Source of the DNA: Clostridia bacterium
Lineage (GTDB): Bacteria; Bacillota; Clostridia; Christensenellales; Aristaeellaceae
Direction of reading: 5' to 3'
Assembly (NCBI GenBank): GCA_016295665.1
Contig: JAEDKS010000017.1
Coordinates: 1 to 22,564 of the forward strand
DNA: 22,564 bases
Shown: in pieces, positions 7,714 to 15,494 of the stretch
How the letters are laid out: every line of letters begins with the position of its first letter
How positions within the stretch are numbered: position 1 is the stretch's first letter
Translations under genes and position numbers: made by a program
The notes under the pieces: model-generated
Told to the model about the DNA's origin: nothing
What the model saw: only the letters and a program-made list of their open reading frames with translations
The model's database searches: none

Positions 7714-8985
7714 ATGAAAAGACGGTGCTGCTTTCTGCTGATTCTGCTGCTGCTTCCCCTGCACGCGGCGTTGGCCGCATCCGGGGTGCCAGCCGGGAGC
7801 AGCGCGGAGGCCGGCGGCCCGGCGGTTACGGCCCCCACCATTCTCCATGCCGGCGCGGTGAACGGCGTCTATGGCGTGCAGTTTGCGCCGACCCAGGATG
7901 GGAAGGACAGCATGCAGGTCAGCGTCACAACCTCCGTGACGCCTCTGGTGCCGCTCCACTATGACGCCATCTCCGGCGTCGCGGTCAGCTCGACCCAGCT
8001 GATCGGCTCCGTACAGCGCATCAACGCCTTTGTGCTGGACGGCAACGAGGGACAGCTGAGCGCCTCCGGCTGGAGCTACGATGCCAGCGGGCAGCTGCTG
8101 GGACAGCTGGAGGCTGATCTTGCCACCGGCGGCGACGGGGTGCAGCTGACCTCCGGCAGGCTGTACGACGGTGAGGGCGATCTGAGCGTGATCTACCAGG
8201 CCAATGAGCCCGGAAGCGCGGTGGCGGACTATGCCGCCGCCTACGACGAGAACGGCAGCCTGAGCGTCTACGGCTACCGGGACAGCAGCGGCAACGGCTA
8301 TGCCCTGAACGCCGGAGGCGACGTGCTGGGCGTGGACATGGTGCAGGATGAGGTGCGCTACGTCTGGTCGGAGCAGACCGGCTGGCTGCAGCTTGACCCG
8401 AACAATCCCCTCAAGGTGCTGGGCACCGATGCCCCGGAGGGCTTCTCCTTCCGTCAGGTGCAGCGGCTCGTGCCCAGCTCCCACTGGTACCCGGATAACA
8501 CCATCGGCGTGGCGGGTCTCCCCCTGCGGGACGAATATCCGAATCTGACCGACAAGTGGTACAACATCGTTCCCGTGGACCTGACCATTCAGGGTCGGCA
8601 GATCATTCCGCTGGTAGCCTCCGCCCAGTTCGTCATCGGGCAGGCCGTCGTCACGGTGGATGGGGACAGCGTGACCGTTTCCTATCAGCTGGCAGGCAAC
8701 GTGACCGAGGTGGTGCGGGAAACCCTGCGGTGGTTCACCAGCCCCGATGAGATCACCAAGGGCTTCTGCAACTCCCCGCACAGCGATATGAAGTTCGGCA
8801 AACCCGTCAGCATCGAGCAGGATTTGGGCGGAAGCACCATCGGTCTGCTGTTCATCTGCATCAAGGGCACCTACTACGAAAACTACGCCAACCTGAACGA
8901 CGCCCCCAACCTCTACAGGCAGTACGAGCCGGAATGGGTTGCCTGGCGCGACCACCTGCACGCGCTGCTGCGGCAGGTGAAGTAA
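7714..8985 (+). CDS. Unrecognised secreted protein with YDxxGxL-type repeats
   Basis: A 423-aa protein whose family I do not recognise. ATG 7714 follows GGAGGT (7701-7706) by 7 nt and starts a clear signal peptide (MKRRCCFLLILLLLPLHAALA, cleavage near residue 21). The mature N-terminal half is rich in Gly, Ser, Ala and Asp and contains spaced units of the form Y-D-x-x-G-x-L (SYDASGQLLG, LYDGEGDLSV, AYDENGSLSV), like short beta-strand repeats of the YD/MORN kind. The C-terminal half is more globular (WYPDNTIGVAGLPLRDEYPN; a Trp/Tyr-rich end). There is no lipobox, sortase motif or membrane anchor, so it is probably released. It is monocistronic with its own promoter and terminator. Confidence 0.8.
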   Translation: MKRRCCFLLILLLLPLHAALAASGVPAGSSAEAGGPAVTAPTILHAGAVNGVYGVQFAPTQDGKDSMQVSVTTSVTPLVPLHYDAISGVAVSSTQLIGSVQRINAFVLDGNEGQLSASGWSYDASGQLLGQLEADLATGGDGVQLTSGRLYDGEGDLSVIYQANEPGSAVADYAAAYDENGSLSVYGYRDSSGNGYALNAGGDVLGVDMVQDEVRYVWSEQTGWLQLDPNNPLKVLGTDAPEGFSFRQVQRLVPSSHWYPDNTIGVAGLPLRDEYPNLTDKWYNIVPVDLTIQGRQIIPLVASAQFVIGQAVVTVDGDSVTVSYQLAGNVTEVVRETLRWFTSPDEITKGFCNSPHSDMKFGKPVSIEQDLGGSTIGLLFICIKGTYYENYANLNDAPNLYRQYEPEWVAWRDHLHALLRQVK

Positions 8986-8998
8986 CCCGCACGCGACA

Positions 8999-9055
8999 GG
9001 GAGAGCCGCAGCACCCGGGCATAGCAGCCCCCGTCTTGCGGCTTTTCCCTTTTTG
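8999..9055 (+). terminator. Rho-independent terminator after the secreted-protein gene
   Basis: GGGAGAGCCGCA (8999-9010) pairs with TGCGGCTTTTCCC (9037-9049), enclosing a second small GC stem, followed by TTTTT (9051-9054 and adjoining bases). Confidence 0.85.
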
Positions 9056-9064
9056 TGGTATCAT
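9036..9064 (+). promoter_or_regulatory. Probable promoter for the yjdF transcript
   Basis: TTGCGG (9036-9041), 17-bp spacer, TATCAT (9059-9064). It overlaps the right arm of the preceding terminator. Transcription would start near 9071, giving a leader of about 134 nt. Confidence 0.55.
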
Positions 9065-9070
9065 GCACAT

Positions 9071-9196
9071 GTCAGCCCGGCGCGGGAAAACACATGCCGG
9101 TTGGTAGTCCGTGCGCAGCCGTTTCCCGGCTGTCAGTAGCCCTCCCCTCCTGGGGTCGTCCGCCGCGCCTGTCAGGGGCCGACAAACAGGAGGAGG
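9071..9196 (+). promoter_or_regulatory. Structured yjdF leader, probable yjdF-type riboswitch with RBS sequestration
   Basis: yjdF genes in Firmicutes are commonly preceded by the yjdF riboswitch, which binds azaaromatic compounds. This leader is of suitable length and folds. Visible helices: CCCG/CGGG (9076-9086), GCCGG/CCGtGC (9096-9114) and CAGCCG/CGGCTG (9116-9132), with an unpaired TTGGTAGT and GTCAGTAGCC. The second half holds a clear switch: CCTCCTG (9146-9152) is exactly complementary to CAGGAGG (9187-9193), which contains the ribosome binding site, reinforced by GTCG (9155-9158) with CGAC (9180-9183). The RBS can therefore be hidden or freed. Assignment to the yjdF class rests on gene context; I could not match the Rfam consensus base by base. 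Confidence 0.6.
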
Positions 9197-9204
9197 TGTG
9201 CGGT

Positions 9205-9612
9205 GTGCGTATCACACTCACGGTTTTCTTTGAGTCGCCCTTCTATGTCGGTCTGTTCGAGCGGCAGGAGGGCACCCGTCTCTCGGCAGCCCGGGTGGTA
9301 TTCGGCGCGGAGCCCACCGGCCCGGAGCTGCTCTCCTGGCTGCAGGAGCACTACGCTTCGCTGACGTTCTCTCCCTGCGTGGAGGGAGCCAAAGCGGAGC
9401 CTGCGGCAGCCAATCCCAAGCGCAGACTGCGCGAAGCCGCCCGCTTCCGGACGGCAGGCGTGGGCACCAGAGCCCAGCAGGCGCTGCAGCTGGCCCGGGA
9501 AGCGCATCAGCTTCTCCGTCAGCAGCATGCCCGGGAACAGCGCGCACAGGAACAGGAGCGGCAGTTTCAGCTTCGCCAGGAGCGGAAGAAGGCCAGGCAC
9601 CGCGGGCATTAG
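9205..9612 (+). CDS. yjdF: YjdF family protein (DUF2992)
   Basis: A 135-aa protein. GTG 9205 is chosen because AGGAGG (9191-9196) sits 8 nt upstream and the product begins MRITLTVFFESPFYVGLFER, as family members do; the open frame further 5' covers the leader RNA. The N-terminal half has the family pattern ARVVFGAEPTGPELLSWL. The C-terminal half is a highly charged helix with NPKRRLREA, GVGTRAQQALQLARE and a basic RQERKKARHRGH tail. The biochemical role is not established; the genes are linked to a riboswitch sensing azaaromatic compounds, suggesting detoxification or a toxic metabolite response. A terminator follows at once. Confidence 0.9.
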   Translation: MRITLTVFFESPFYVGLFERQEGTRLSAARVVFGAEPTGPELLSWLQEHYASLTFSPCVEGAKAEPAAANPKRRLREAARFRTAGVGTRAQQALQLAREAHQLLRQQHAREQRAQEQERQFQLRQERKKARHRGH

Positions 9613-9620
9613 CCCGGAAG

Positions 9621-9660
9621 GAGCTGTTGCAGAGGCAGAACATCTGCAACAGCCCCTTTT
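9621..9660 (+). terminator. Terminator between yjdF and the convergent operon
   Basis: GCTGTTGCAGA (9623-9633) and TCTGCAACAGC (9643-9653) form a perfect 11-bp stem followed by CCCTTTT. On the minus strand the same stem is followed by TCCTTCC, so it may act weakly in both directions. Confidence 0.85.
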
Positions 9661-9661
9661 C

Positions 9662-10588
9662 TCATGTCAGATACCTCGCTGCGCCCTGCTCCACAGCCCT
9701 CCAAACGGGGTATTCCGCCCCCGCCTCGTCGAAGAACTGCTTCAAATCCCTGTTCAGCGCGCTCATCTCGTCTGCAGCGTTCATGGCATGATCGCTGGCG
9801 CAGATCTTCCCCAGCGGCGTTGCGCACATCAGCTTGAAGAAAAGATAGCAGGTGCGCCGGTAGGAGGAGCTCTCGTAGTTCCTGTCCGCCTTTGGCAGGA
9901 TGTCGTGCCCGGCCTTCTCGATGGCCCGGTACCCCTCCACGCAGGCGTCAATCAGCTGATGCAGGTAGGCCCTGTCCCCCGTCAGCCTGCGCAGGTCACC
10001 GTCGGCCCGGTAGCAGGCAAAGGCCGCCGGCAGCACGAAGGCCGCGTGGCAGAGCAGGTAGTCCTCCATGTTCGGCTCGTACACCACCCGGTAGCCGCTG
10101 CCGTTGAACAGCTGATGAATCAGGCGCTCGTTGGATGGCGCGTCTTTCAGCTGACCGATGGTGATCTTCTTCAGATCTATCCCCACAATCCTGTCCGCCT
10201 CCCGGTGCCCCGCCGACAGCGCGAAGGCAAACATCACCTGCTTCCCCGGGAACTGTTCGGCAAGCTGCCTTGCCCGGACGTTGTTGCCCACAAAAACGAT
10301 GTTCCTCGTCCGATTGGCCCGGAGCGTCTCCAGCACGTCGTCCAGCTGCGTATAGCGCAGAACCACAAGGATCACGTCATAGGTGTCCTCCGGCTCCAGC
10401 CCGGTGACCACCGGCAGATGGCAGACGGATGCCCCCGGACGGGGCCAGTTCTTCACGACCAGTCCCTTCCTCCGGATCGTCTCCGCCCATGCGCCCCGGG
10501 CCAGCAGCGTGACATCCCGCCCGGCACAAAAGAGATTGCGGGCCAGATTGCCGCCCAGCACGCCCGCGCCATACACCAGAATCCTCAT
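9662..10588 (-). CDS. Ketopantoate reductase family NAD(P)-dependent oxidoreductase
   Basis: A 308-aa protein of the PanE/ApbA fold. The N-terminal Rossmann domain has MRILVYGAGVLGGNLARNL (GxGxxG at G7, G9, G12) followed by LLARG, typical of NADP binding in this family. The helical C-terminal domain (from about 170) matches ApbA_C only loosely. I would not call it PanE: the pathway neighbours panB and panC are absent and the active-site helix is diverged (HAAFVLPAAFACYR). ATG 10588 has GGAGAGG just upstream. It is the last gene of a minus-strand operon after a 51-aa protein and a methyltransferase, so a role in modifying or reducing a small molecule is a reasonable guess. Confidence 0.8.
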   Translation of the reverse strand: MRILVYGAGVLGGNLARNLFCAGRDVTLLARGAWAETIRRKGLVVKNWPRPGASVCHLPVVTGLEPEDTYDVILVVLRYTQLDDVLETLRANRTRNIVFVGNNVRARQLAEQFPGKQVMFAFALSAGHREADRIVGIDLKKITIGQLKDAPSNERLIHQLFNGSGYRVVYEPNMEDYLLCHAAFVLPAAFACYRADGDLRRLTGDRAYLHQLIDACVEGYRAIEKAGHDILPKADRNYESSSYRRTCYLFFKLMCATPLGKICASDHAMNAADEMSALNRDLKQFFDEAGAEYPVWRAVEQGAARYLT

Positions 10589-10607
10589 GTTCCTCTCCTC
10601 CTCCAAA

Positions 10608-10763
10608 TTATCCCAGGAGCACGCCCAGCCCGGCCTGAACGAGCGAAACCAGCGGAGCTACCAGCAGCGGCCAGGCCAGAAAATGCTCCGGGATTGGCCT
10701 GCCAGGGACAGCAGGTTCCAGGGAACAGCCGAAGAACCAGGCGCCCCGTTTGCCCCAACGCAT
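10608..10763 (-). CDS. Small hydrophobic protein, 51 aa
   Basis: An ORF of 51 codons plus TAA in the gap between the methyltransferase remnant and the reductase gene. It begins MRWGKRGAWFF and ends in a long apolar stretch (FLAWPLLVAPLVSLVQAGLG), a plausible single membrane helix with a basic N terminus. AAGGAGG and AAAGG lie 12-20 nt upstream of the ATG, a loose spacing. The other two frames give only disordered Cys/Gly/Arg-rich translations. It fits an operon position, ending 19 nt before the next start. I recognise no family. It could be a membrane anchor or regulator of the neighbouring enzymes, or a chance ORF. Confidence 0.5.
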   Translation of the reverse strand: MRWGKRGAWFFGCSLEPAVPGRPIPEHFLAWPLLVAPLVSLVQAGLGVLLG

Positions 10764-10811
10764 AGCATTTCATCGCCTTTCTCCTCCTTCATCCCCCGGT
10801 TCGCCGGCCTT

Positions 10812-11679
10812 TCAATCGGCAGCCCTTTGTTCTCCCGCCGCGTCCGCAAAATCAATGCGCACGATCCGCATCTTCATCAGGTCATCCCCCAGCCGGGAGA
10901 GCAGCCGGAAAAGGCCGCTGACCGCCGTGTCGTTCAGGTCATGATAGCCCAGCATATACCCCCGGGCGGAAACGGCTGCGTTCGGCAGCCATGCTTTCAG
11001 CTCCCGGTTCAAATCCTCGACGCAGAAGCAGGCATTGACATCGGTGATCCCGGCGGATTTCACCCAGGTTTTCATCATCAGCCGCACCGCTTTCCTTCCA
11101 GCCGTATCAAACACCAGCCGTCCACCGGCAAAAGTGCTCTGCCATCCGGGTAAGCAACGTCTTCACCTGTTCAGTCTGGAAATAGTAGAATACCCCGGCG
11201 GCAAAGAGCACCGCCCCGCCGCTGGTGTCAATTTCATCAAACCAGCCTGTATCATTCAAATCCACGGCCCTGTTCCGGATGCGCGCCCCGCCCGGCAAAA
11301 GCCTTTCCCGGAGGGCGATCACGTCAGGGAAATCCAGATTGTAGATGCTGCACCGACCGTTGTCGCAGTTCTCTCCGGTCAAGTCCAGACCGCAGCCGAG
11401 GTTGATCACGGCGGCCTCCGGGTGGGTTTTCAGGTAGTCCCGCACCTCCCAGCTCAGATCAAGCTGCCGCATGGCAGTTTCCAGGGCGCCAAAGCGATAC
11501 ATCAGCCCGTTGGATTTCCGTTCCAGCGCTCCGAAGTCATATTCCAGCCGCGCCATCAGTTCCTCCGCCCTCTCATCCCGGAACAGGCCGGGGTATGCCC
11601 TTGTGCAGAGCACCCGGGCGTACAGGGGAATGACCAGCGTCTCCTGCACGGTATTGCGTTCAATGTGAATCTTTTCCAT
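10812..11679 (-). pseudogene. LCM/PPM-type SAM-dependent O-methyltransferase, single frameshift
   Basis: Two frames together encode one methyltransferase of about 288 aa. The first part (11679 to about 11130) starts at ATG 11679 with AAGGAGG 5 nt upstream and contains the SAM motifs VINLGCGLDLTGENCD (91-106) and YNLDFPDVIALRERLL. It then runs off into CRWTAGV and stops at 11107. Dropping one base in the TTTT run (AAAA at 11130-11133 on the + strand) joins AEHF to AGGRLVFDTAGRKAVR and continues to a natural stop at 10812. Family members methylate carboxyl or hydroxyl groups (leucine carboxyl methyltransferase, TcmP-like). The otherwise intact frames suggest a recent lesion, a sequencing error, or frameshifting. 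Confidence 0.85.
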
Positions 11680-11892
11680 GGTGCCCTCCTTGTGTTTTCC
11701 CTTTCTGTCCGGCTTGCCGGAGAGCGTGGCCTGGGGAGCACGCCGTCAAAGAAGCTGCCGCCGCGACTTATGCGGCTTTTGTTTGTGGTTAGTTCCAACT
11801 AACATCAAGATCTGGAATTGGCTGCCCGAAGGCAGCCATTGGGATGCTTGCAGCATGCTCTGATCCGGTATCCCTGACCAGAATTGAATCAC
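11680..11892 (-). promoter_or_regulatory. Structured leader of the methyltransferase operon
   Basis: About 210 nt separate the predicted transcription start (near 11892) from the methyltransferase ATG. In transcript order it holds: GGCTGCC-TTCG-GGCAGCC (11837-11820), a perfect stem with a UUCG tetraloop; a 19-codon ORF (11805-11746); GCCGC/GCGGC (11776-11760) inside that ORF; GCGTG/CACGC (11743-11724); and CCGGC-AA-GCCGG (11720-11709) shortly before the ribosome binding site. No T-box sequence or other riboswitch core that I know is present. A leader-peptide or RNA-based control of the operon is likely. Confidence 0.55.
11746..11805 (-). CDS. Candidate 19-aa leader peptide
   Basis: ATG 11805 to TGA 11746 encodes MLVGTNHKQKPHKSRRQLL, strongly basic and ending in SRRQLL. 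The ribosome binding site is weak (AGATCT). It lies within the structured leader, overlapping one hairpin, as in regulated leader-peptide arrangements upstream of resistance or modification genes. A short basic peptide could also arise by chance, so this is suggestive only. Confidence 0.4.
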   Translation of the reverse strand: MLVGTNHKQKPHKSRRQLL

Positions 11893-11899
11893 CGTTCAT

Positions 11900-11928
11900 A
11901 TGATAATGCCCCGCGTCCGGTTTGTCAA
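11900..11928 (-). promoter_or_regulatory. Strong sigma-A promoter for the methyltransferase operon
   Basis: On the minus strand TTGACA (11928-11923), a 17-bp spacer and TATCAT (11905-11900). It begins only 22 bp after the GH2 stop codon and points toward 11679. Confidence 0.88.
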
Positions 11929-11949
11929 GGGGCTATGACCCGCAGAAGG

Positions 11950-13713
11950 TCACGAGCATGGAAGTTTTTCCCCGCCCGCCCCCTCCGGCTCATCCTCTGT
12001 TTCGCACGCCGCCCTGCGGGCCATGATCGGATACATGACCTCCGGCGGGAATTTGGGCCTCCGGTCATAGGTGTACAGGCCGTTCTGCTCCTGCTCAACG
12101 TCCGTCAGCTGCGTGTAGCACAGCCCGAAGTGGTCGGGATTGTCCAGAAGCACATCCGTCAGGCCCCTGTAGCGCTCCAGGAATTCCGCCTCCGACTCGG
12201 GGCCCTTGCCGTAGCCCCAGCCGTCCTGCGTCGTCCATCGTATGCCGCCGTACTCGCTGACGAAAACAGGCTGACCCGCCCGGCGGCGCTGGCGCTCCGG
12301 GAAGCGCTCGTAGATCGGCGCGGTGCCCCTGCCGTAGCGGCGCTTCCATTCCTCCACGTCCTGCTCGTAGTCATGCACGTCGTGGATATCGCTCTCCACA
12401 TGGAAGTTGCCGCTGGTATCAATGCAGGGCCGCGTGGGATCCATCGCCTTCGTCATGCGGTAGACCATGCGGATCACCTCGTCGTTCTGCCTGCGCCCGT
12501 CCTGATCCCAGGTCTCGTTGAAGGGACACCAGCCGATGATCGAGGGGGCGCTGTAGTCTCGGGAAACCGCCTCCATCCATTCCCGGCCCATGGGGATGAG
12601 CGCCCCGGCCTCGCAGTGGTTCAGCCCCCAGTTCCCCATCTCACCCCAGCACAGGTAGCCCAGATGGTCAGCCCAGTACAGGTACCTCGCCTCGAACACC
12701 TTCTGATGCAGCCGCGCACCGTTGAAGCCCATCTGCATGGCAAGCTCGATGTCCCGCTTCAGCGCCTCGTCGGTCGGAGCCGTGCAGATGCCATCCGGAT
12801 AGAAGCCCTGATCCAGCACCAGCCGCTGGAATACAGGCTTGCCGTTCAGCAGGAACCGCATGCCGTCAAAGCCGAGGCTGCGAAGGCCAAAATAGCCCGT
12901 CACGACATCCTCCGCGCCATCCGGTGCGGTCAGAATCATCGTCATGTCATACAGGTCGGGATGCCCCGGCCCCCAGAGCCGGATCTCGCTCAGGTGCACC
13001 ACGGCCTCCGCGAAGCCGGGGTTGCACCGCACCCGCGCCTCGCCGGTGGGCCGCCCCGCAAAGGAGGTTCGAACGGTCAGTGTGCTTCCGTGGGCGCCGT
13101 CCGTCCAGATCCGGAAGTGGATGCTGCCGTTTGCCGCGTCCGGCGTGATCCACGCCTGATGGATGTAGACGGGATGAACCCATTCCAGCCAGACGGTCTG
13201 CCAGATGCCCGTGGTGCGGGTATAGACGCAGCCGTGGCTGTGGTACTGGCGGCTCTGCTTGCCGCCCGGCTGCATGCCATCACGCCCGTGATCCTCGCAC
13301 GACACCGTCAGCAGGTTCTCGCCCGGCACCAGCGCGTCCGTGATCTCCATCGCGAACGAGGTGTATCCGCCCTCGTGACAGCCGATGTACCGCCCGTTGA
13401 CCCACACCCGGGTGCGGTAATCCGCCGCGCCGAAATGGAGCAGCACGCGCCTGGCGGCGGCCTCCTCCGGCAGGGAGAAGGTGCGCTTGTACCACACGCA
13501 GTTCATGAAGTCGGTGTGATCGACGCCGCTCAGCCGGCTCTCCGGGCAGAAGGGCACCATGATGCGTCCGGACAGGGTCTGCCTTTCCACAAGCCCCCGC
13601 TCCTCGCCGGAGCATCCGTTGTCGATCTCAAACTGCCACGCGCCGTTCAGGTTCATCCAGCCCTCACGGACAAACTGGGGGCGCGGATATTCGGGACGCG
13701 GTATGCTGCTCAT
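11950..13713 (-). CDS. Glycoside hydrolase family 2 (beta-glucuronidase/galactosidase-like)
   Basis: A 587-aa GH2 enzyme: N-terminal jelly-roll sugar-binding domain (about 15-180, with GAWQFEID and WYKRTFSLPEEA), immunoglobulin-like domain (about 180-280) and TIM barrel (from about 285). The acid/base is E400 in GWCPFNETWDQ; the nucleophile is E487 in VFVSEYGG. There is no signal peptide, so it acts on an imported glycoside. At 587 aa it is closer to beta-glucuronidase size than to LacZ. I do not see the NxK glucuronate signature clearly, so the sugar is open. ATG 13713 follows AAGGGG by 8 nt. It is the last gene of the redox operon, 45 bp after the flavoprotein, and probably removes the sugar before reduction of the aglycone. 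Confidence 0.92.
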   Translation of the reverse strand: MSSIPRPEYPRPQFVREGWMNLNGAWQFEIDNGCSGEERGLVERQTLSGRIMVPFCPESRLSGVDHTDFMNCVWYKRTFSLPEEAAARRVLLHFGAADYRTRVWVNGRYIGCHEGGYTSFAMEITDALVPGENLLTVSCEDHGRDGMQPGGKQSRQYHSHGCVYTRTTGIWQTVWLEWVHPVYIHQAWITPDAANGSIHFRIWTDGAHGSTLTVRTSFAGRPTGEARVRCNPGFAEAVVHLSEIRLWGPGHPDLYDMTMILTAPDGAEDVVTGYFGLRSLGFDGMRFLLNGKPVFQRLVLDQGFYPDGICTAPTDEALKRDIELAMQMGFNGARLHQKVFEARYLYWADHLGYLCWGEMGNWGLNHCEAGALIPMGREWMEAVSRDYSAPSIIGWCPFNETWDQDGRRQNDEVIRMVYRMTKAMDPTRPCIDTSGNFHVESDIHDVHDYEQDVEEWKRRYGRGTAPIYERFPERQRRRAGQPVFVSEYGGIRWTTQDGWGYGKGPESEAEFLERYRGLTDVLLDNPDHFGLCYTQLTDVEQEQNGLYTYDRRPKFPPEVMYPIMARRAACETEDEPEGAGGEKLPCS

Positions 13714-13758
13714 CTCTGTTTCCCCTTTCCTGTTGCTTTCTTCTTCAGACTGCCTTCC

Positions 13759-15492
13759 TCATGTTGTCCGCTCCGCTCGGGCGCGGTACGCCTGCCACAC
13801 CCGCTCGAACCACAGGTCGCGCTCCGGCAGGGGCCGTGCGGGCACGCGCCGGCTCACGCCGGAGCGGGTCATCAGCACGCCCTCCTCCGTGTCGTTTTCC
13901 AGACTGAACAGCATGGCGCTGAGCACCTCCCGCTGGGTCAGCAGCATGTCGCGCAACCGGAGCCGCACCGTCAGCTGCGGGTCGCGCAGGTCGGGCGGCA
14001 TCAGGCGGCCCAGATGACCGCCGATTTCCTCCAGCATGCCGCGCATGCCTGCCGCGTCCCGCTGAAAGGCGGCGCAGCGGGTCATGTCCCCCTGCAGCTT
14101 CCGCAGAATCGCCGCCGCATCCCCTGCGGGCACCAGGGGCGGCTGTGCCTCCGTGCGGGTGTCCCGCACCTGCCGCGTGCTCCGGCGGGCGATGTGCTCC
14201 GCCGCTCGCAGGGAGCCTACCTGCGTGCTGTTCAGCGCCGTGCCCCCGGGACGGTATCTGCCGAAGGTGCCCGCCGCCTCGCCGCAGGCGTACAGACCGG
14301 GCACATCCGTGTGCCAGTCCGCGTCCACCGCGATGCCGCCGTTGTGGTGCTGGGCACACACGCGAACCTCCAGCATCTCCCGCCCGATGTCGATGCCGTG
14401 GCTGCGGTACAGTCCGATGGCCGGGGCGTTGATGGCCCGCAGGCGCTCGATGGGCGTCGCTCCGTCCGCGCCGCAGCTGAGCAGATACTGACGCGCTTCC
14501 TCCGACAGCAGGGCCAGGTCATAGCCCGCCGGGTTGTGCAGGTAGTCCATGTACACCCGGCGGCCCCTGTCCTCCTCGGCCTTGACAAGGATGTCCACCC
14601 GGGAGGACCCCTCCGCCTTCCGGGGGTCAAAGGGCCACTGGTAGCCCTTGAGGAACACCATGTTCATGGCCTCCACCGGGCCCAGCGCCTCGGAGAGGAA
14701 CTCGCGCTCCACGCCGTTCTCGTCCACGGACACATAGCGGGGCAGCGCCTGCTGATAGCTGCCGGACACGTTCCAGCGGAACCCCACCGACGCCAGCCCG
14801 TACTGCCAGCAGTCCAGATTCGCGCCCGCCGCCCCGGCCTCAAAGGCCATGCCGCTCATGCCGCACTGACCGGCGGGATACACGCTACCGCGGTACAGCA
14901 GCGCCGGGCCACCGGTGCACAGCACCGCATGGGCGCAGCGGATGTGCAGCCACTCCATGGCCCGGGTGTCCAGACACACAAGGCCGGTCACGCCGTCCGC
15001 ATCCGTGAGGATGCGCACGACCAACGTGTGGTCAAGGATTTCCACGCCCCGGTTCTTGACGGAATGCTCCAGCGCCTCGGTCATGAAGCGGCTGGTCAGC
15101 GGCCCCGCGGAGGAGGCGCGCCGGCGGGTATCATGATCCGTCCGGTAGCCCACATACTCGCCGTATCCGTTCGTGGGGAACGGCACGCCCAGCGCCGCCA
15201 GCTTGAGGAAGCACCGGGCGGAGTTCGCGGCCTCGCACAGGGCGATGTCGCCATGCACGTCGCTGCGGTGGAGCGTCCGCGCCATGTCGCCCACGCTGTC
15301 CGGGTCGTCACCGGCGAGGGACAGCTTGTAGTAGGTCTGCTTGTCGCTGCCCGTGTTGCGGGAGGTGCCGCCCAGCAGGTTGTCCGTCACCAGCGCCAGG
15401 TCGCGCTCACCCAGGGCCGAAAGCGTGTCCGCCGCGTTCAGCCCCGCGCAGCCCGAGCCGATGACCACCGTGCGGATGATGCGTTCCTTCAT
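13759..15492 (-). CDS. FAD-dependent reductase, fumarate reductase flavoprotein-like
   Basis: A 577-aa flavoprotein of the succinate dehydrogenase/fumarate reductase/aspartate oxidase superfamily. Seen: the dinucleotide fold VVIGSGCAGLNAA (9-21), the signature GGTSRNTGSDKQTYYK (41-56), the active-site region QHHNGGIAVD (H382, H383), and GLYACGEAAGTFGRYRPGGTALN (R414), followed by a helical C-terminal domain. No iron-sulfur or cytochrome subunit gene is nearby, so it probably takes electrons from a soluble donor. ATG 15492 is preferred over GTG 15498 because AGGAGG is 8 nt upstream. The SDR stop lies 2 bp before this start. The substrate is unknown; the family reduces activated C=C bonds, as in urocanate, cinnamate or tetrahydrodaidzein-type reactions. 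Confidence 0.9.
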   Translation of the reverse strand: MKERIIRTVVIGSGCAGLNAADTLSALGERDLALVTDNLLGGTSRNTGSDKQTYYKLSLAGDDPDSVGDMARTLHRSDVHGDIALCEAANSARCFLKLAALGVPFPTNGYGEYVGYRTDHDTRRRASSAGPLTSRFMTEALEHSVKNRGVEILDHTLVVRILTDADGVTGLVCLDTRAMEWLHIRCAHAVLCTGGPALLYRGSVYPAGQCGMSGMAFEAGAAGANLDCWQYGLASVGFRWNVSGSYQQALPRYVSVDENGVEREFLSEALGPVEAMNMVFLKGYQWPFDPRKAEGSSRVDILVKAEEDRGRRVYMDYLHNPAGYDLALLSEEARQYLLSCGADGATPIERLRAINAPAIGLYRSHGIDIGREMLEVRVCAQHHNGGIAVDADWHTDVPGLYACGEAAGTFGRYRPGGTALNSTQVGSLRAAEHIARRSTRQVRDTRTEAQPPLVPAGDAAAILRKLQGDMTRCAAFQRDAAGMRGMLEEIGGHLGRLMPPDLRDPQLTVRLRLRDMLLTQREVLSAMLFSLENDTEEGVLMTRSGVSRRVPARPLPERDLWFERVWQAYRARAERTT

Positions 15493-15494
15493 GG

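Noticed and set aside
9662..10588. Annotation as PanE (pantothenate synthesis)
   Set aside because: The C-terminal active-site region is diverged and no pan genes are nearby; only the family name is supported.
11680..11892. T-box or SAM riboswitch before the methyltransferase gene
   Set aside because: No T-box core sequence, no specifier-loop layout, and no SAM-riboswitch helices that I can recognise.
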